From JALEFZ01 sp038527485 (GTDB taxonomy: Bacteria > Bacteroidota > Bacteroidia > J057): 64,000 bases of DNA. Under the pieces are notes generated by a model. That model was not told the DNA's origin and searched no databases. It was given only the letters and a program-made list of their open reading frames with translations. The stretch covers positions 1 to 64,000 of the forward strand of contig JBCBFT010000012.1 of NCBI GenBank assembly GCA_038527485.1, read 5' to 3'. A program made the translations under genes and the position numbers. Each line of letters opens with the position of its first letter. The stretch's first letter is position 1. Shown here one piece after another: positions 61,015 through 64,000 of the stretch.

Positions 61015-62534
61015 ACGAGAGATGGGATTGGGTCGAACGCTGGGCGAGCTATCGGCCGAATAAAGTCGCGGTAAAGGATATTTCGACGGGAGAATCCCTC
61101 ACATATGGTGCATTGAATCAGCGCGCCAATTATCTCGCGCACATCATCACCCGTGAGTGGAAATTGACAGCTGGTGATAGGATCGGCTTGCTGGCAGAAA
61201 ATAATCTAACTTTTGTTGTGCTATTTGTGGCAGCCCAGAAGACGGGCGTGACCCTTGTCCCGATGAATTGGCGGCTATCTCCACACGAGATCGACTACTT
61301 GATCCAAGACAGTCAACCCAAAGTCTGCATAGTGCAGGCACGATTTCGGGAAAGCCTTCAGCAACGTGCCCCTCACTATCAAGAGATTGACCATTTGGTG
61401 GATTGGGAGCAACTGGACGAAGATCTTACCTCACCTGACGGGGTCGCTTATCCATCGACTTATAGCCTTCATGAAGATGATCCCATTTTTATTCTTTATA
61501 CCTCTGGGACGACAGGCTTTCCTAAAGGGGCGCTCTACACGCATCGCATGCTCTTTTGGAACAGCGTGAACACGGCGCTACGCCTGGATCTGACCAGTCA
61601 GGATGTCACCCTCAATGTGATGCCGCTCTTTCATACGGGCGGGTGGAATGTTCTCCTGACGCCTTTCCTTCATCGTGGAGCTACAACGCTGATGCTACCT
61701 TCTTTTGAGGCTGACCGCGTGTTGGAAACGCTAGGAAAGGAAGGGGTGACGATTTTCATGGGAGTCCCAACGATGTTGAAAATGCTAGCTGATCAGCCCG
61801 TATTTGATCAGATAGACTTGGAAAAGCTGCGCTATATGATCGTGGGGGGAGAACCCATGCCCATTCCCCTCATTGAGGTATGGGAAAAGAAAGGAATTCC
61901 GATCCGTCAAGGATATGGGATGACGGAGGCTGGTCCTAACCTGACCTCACTTCATCATTCAGACGCCATCCGAAAGAAGGGTTCGATTGGCAAGCCCAAC
62001 TTTTATGTTCAAACCAGGATTCTCCATGAGTCAGGAGTTGAGGCCCAAGCCAACGAGACAGGGGAACTGCTGATCAAAGGTCCGATAGTCACACCTGGAT
62101 ACTGGCGCAATTCAGAGGCTACGAAAAAAGCCTTAGAAGATGGATGGCTACACACAGGAGATCTCGTCAGACAGGATGAGGAAGGCTATCTATATGTGGT
62201 AGATCGAATCAAGAATATGTTCATCTCAGGAGGTGAAAATGTATATCCAGCTGAGATAGAACGAATTTTGGGGCAAATGGAAGGCATCAAAGAAGTAGCT
62301 ATCATCCCTACAGCCCATGACAAATGGGGGGAGGTTGGAAAAGCATTTATCGTTTTAGAACAAGGAAGAACTTTCTCAGAAGCTGCTGCTTTGGCACATT
62401 GCCGCACTTACTTAGCGAAGTTTAAGGTTCCCCAGTCATTTGTATGCCTAGAAGAACTCCCCAAAAATGGAACGGGAAAGATCGATCGTGTGGCACTCAA
62501 GAATGGGGCCTATTCTTCTGTTTCATCATCGTGA
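61011..62534 (+). CDS. Acyl-CoA synthetase (AMP-forming, long/medium-chain type)
   Basis: A 507-residue ANL-superfamily ligase. The AMP-binding motif YTSGTTGFPKG is at residues 163-173, with YGMTEAGPNLT, GWLHTGDLVRQDEEGYL and the C-terminal NGTGKIDRV Lys. It forms acyl-adenylate and then acyl-CoA in the cytoplasm. It overlaps the symporter stop by 4 nt, so uptake and activation are translationally coupled. It is convergent with, and overlaps by 9 bp, the membrane protein gene at 62526. Confidence 0.93.
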   Translation: MNERWDWVERWASYRPNKVAVKDISTGESLTYGALNQRANYLAHIITREWKLTAGDRIGLLAENNLTFVVLFVAAQKTGVTLVPMNWRLSPHEIDYLIQDSQPKVCIVQARFRESLQQRAPHYQEIDHLVDWEQLDEDLTSPDGVAYPSTYSLHEDDPIFILYTSGTTGFPKGALYTHRMLFWNSVNTALRLDLTSQDVTLNVMPLFHTGGWNVLLTPFLHRGATTLMLPSFEADRVLETLGKEGVTIFMGVPTMLKMLADQPVFDQIDLEKLRYMIVGGEPMPIPLIEVWEKKGIPIRQGYGMTEAGPNLTSLHHSDAIRKKGSIGKPNFYVQTRILHESGVEAQANETGELLIKGPIVTPGYWRNSEATKKALEDGWLHTGDLVRQDEEGYLYVVDRIKNMFISGGENVYPAEIERILGQMEGIKEVAIIPTAHDKWGEVGKAFIVLEQGRTFSEAAALAHCRTYLAKFKVPQSFVCLEELPKNGTGKIDRVALKNGAYSSVSSS

Positions 62535-63914
62535 AGGGCTATCCGCACGAATGGCTTCGCCCACAGAATCAGTTGTAGACTGGGTAGCAGGAGGAAGGTC
62601 CCCTGCGTAGATAAAGGGAATTTGAATACGGATAAAATCTCCTTCTTCATCCTGCCTCTTTTTCTGGATGACGAGGCTGTTTTCACCTCTTTGAAACTGT
62701 TCGTTGGAAATATAGGCCAGCAACCCGTCTTGATGTGTATAAGGGTGCGAATATCGCTTGATGACAGCCTGTACTGTATCTCCATTTATTTGGAATACAT
62801 GGTAATCAGCCAGACAATTCAAGCTATTTTCTCGCTTCAGGCGTCGCGTTTCTTTATCTGAGCGCGTACTATCAGAAGAAATCTCAGGGCAGGAATCATC
62901 TATAGTGTTCGCGTCTCGTTTCATGACAGGAACAAACACACGCAGATAGTCTGTCTCAATGATGTCTGAAGGGATCGCCGCATGTAAAATCATGGTTTCA
63001 GGATCTCCCTGGTCCTCATACATCGACATGTAGACGCGATCTTCCCGACTCGCTAAGTTATCCATGAGGTCTGATTTGAGGAGGAAAATGACATTAGAGT
63101 TTAAAACTGAGAAGATAGTTCCAGCCAAGATGATGACCATCAAGAGTGCCAAAAAACCAAAGTATTTCTTCTGTTGAGAATTGGTAAAAAAGGTGAGGTA
63201 GATGTAGTTCGCAGGACGAAAGAAAATACCATACACTGAGCGTGTCATCAATTTGTAGAGGGGATAGTGGATTTTCTCTACAAATGGCTTGTCCCGCAAA
63301 GCTTTGAGGTGCAGGACCGAGGCAAAAGCAAAGACAACAAAAATAGTGGTAAATGCGATAGAAAAAAGTGTGTTTACATGGATCTGAGGAAAAACCTGAT
63401 GAATACCTGCTACGACTAGTAATACGACGACCATAGAAATGGCAATAGATGTCAAGCTCATAAAAGCACCTGAGCCAATGGCAAATACTAAGCTACAGTA
63501 TTGATCTAATTTTTGATTAAAAGAACCTAAGTCAGAAAAATCCTCTAGTAATTTATCGTTGAAGCTCTCGCTGTATTTGGGGGTCCGTTTGATGCCATGC
63601 GGATAGACACTGTATAGCCCGACCATTCCTACCCATAGCACCCTCAAGAAGAAATGGGTAATGAAGCTCATGATGAGTACTTGCGCACCTACGAAGAGAT
63701 AAAAAAACAAGAGATAGGTAGACGCCAGATAAGGGCCAGGTAAATTTTGAATGGTCCAATCTACCAGATAGTGTATTTGTCCATGTATAGCAAGCGATCC
63801 ATAGATGGCCACCCCCGAGATGATAAGTTCTGCTTCCCAGCTTTCCTCTGCCAGACGAGCGAGCCAGGATTTTTTGGGATCTTCGGAAGCGGGAGTAGGG
63901 GGAGGCACAGACAT
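62526..63914 (-). CDS. Hypothetical multi-helix membrane protein with C-terminal extracytoplasmic domain
   Basis: A 462-residue protein. Five or six membrane segments (about residues 28-48, 62-86, 88-110, 150-178, 185-205 and 252-274) are followed by a soluble C-terminal domain of about 180 residues rich in acidic residues (VYMSMYEDQGDPETMIL, VMKRDANTIDDSCPEIS) and a Ser/Thr-rich end. No recognised family and no catalytic motif. It is alone on its strand; its 5' region lies near the right edge of the window. Confidence 0.7.
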   Translation of the reverse strand: MSVPPPTPASEDPKKSWLARLAEESWEAELIISGVAIYGSLAIHGQIHYLVDWTIQNLPGPYLASTYLLFFYLFVGAQVLIMSFITHFFLRVLWVGMVGLYSVYPHGIKRTPKYSESFNDKLLEDFSDLGSFNQKLDQYCSLVFAIGSGAFMSLTSIAISMVVVLLVVAGIHQVFPQIHVNTLFSIAFTTIFVVFAFASVLHLKALRDKPFVEKIHYPLYKLMTRSVYGIFFRPANYIYLTFFTNSQQKKYFGFLALLMVIILAGTIFSVLNSNVIFLLKSDLMDNLASREDRVYMSMYEDQGDPETMILHAAIPSDIIETDYLRVFVPVMKRDANTIDDSCPEISSDSTRSDKETRRLKRENSLNCLADYHVFQINGDTVQAVIKRYSHPYTHQDGLLAYISNEQFQRGENSLVIQKKRQDEEGDFIRIQIPFIYAGDLPPATQSTTDSVGEAIRADSPSR

Positions 63915-64000
63915 GGAACTTTCTTCATTTAAGTTTTATCAACTTGAATTTACACAAGCTCAAATAATAATAATAGTCTTTCTGGAATATTTTATGAGAC

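Overview
The window comes from a Bacteroidota chromosome. The signs are type IX secretion C-terminal sorting domains of both kinds (gliding/type B in the proteins at 9142 and 23455, type A in the one at 41579), SprB and SBBP repeats, a PUR-alpha/DUF3276 nucleic-acid-binding protein, a TonB-dependent receptor with a carboxypeptidase-like plug extension, and TAnnTTTG promoter elements. The large adhesin-like CHU-type proteins suggest a gliding or surface-associated Saprospiria- or Cytophagia-type organism, but the genus cannot be named from the sequence.

Layout. 1-610: one end of an IS66-family element that has cut a PP2C-type phosphatase gene. 1.5-8.7 kb: TetR and Crp/Fnr regulators, then a compact type III polyketide synthase locus (flavoprotein, UbiA prenyltransferase, type III PKS, methyltransferase, DUF5995 protein), closed by an orphan NarL-type response regulator. 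9.1-11.1 kb: a SprB-repeat secreted protein. 11.3-23.1 kb: mostly housekeeping genes (rpe, tRNA-Gly, sppA, folK, smpB), mixed with a UbiA-like/methyltransferase pair, a stand-alone SIR2 protein, and a nucleoside hydrolase next to an MtnK-like kinase. 23.4-30.9 kb: a 1251-residue secreted SBBP/PKD protein, ffh, and a LemA/TPM operon. 31-45 kb: an HDAC-like deacetylase, threonine aldolase, a Gfo/Idh/MocA oxidoreductase, an FKBP lipoprotein with an Asp-Thr repeat insert, gamma-glutamyltransferase, an amino-acid oxidase-like flavoprotein, a BioD-like/DRTGG ATPase, a T9SS-exported CpxP-like protein, the PUR-alpha protein, and an Nmad3-like protein whose gene holds a 34-bp perfect palindrome. 45.4-50 kb: an operon of PIG-L deacetylase, small membrane protein and sodium:solute symporter. 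50.4-55.4 kb: manA, cinA-like, fabG and a KAS III-like gene. 55.7-62.5 kb: TonB receptor, secreted PHA-depolymerase-like esterase, symporter and acyl-CoA ligase, which together read as a polyester or ester catabolic unit. 62.5-63.9 kb: a large membrane protein.

The most interesting items are the type III PKS/UbiA/methyltransferase/flavoprotein locus, which resembles the srsABC phenolic-lipid logic with an added prenyltransferase; the palindrome inside the Nmad3-like gene; the DTxxx repeat inside an FKBP lipoprotein; a repeated 13-bp palindromic motif (TCTAACnnnGTTA) around the Gfo/Idh and amino-oxidase genes; and a KAS III homologue whose catalytic His and Asn appear to be replaced. No CRISPR array, rRNA operon, prophage or obvious multi-gene defence island is present.
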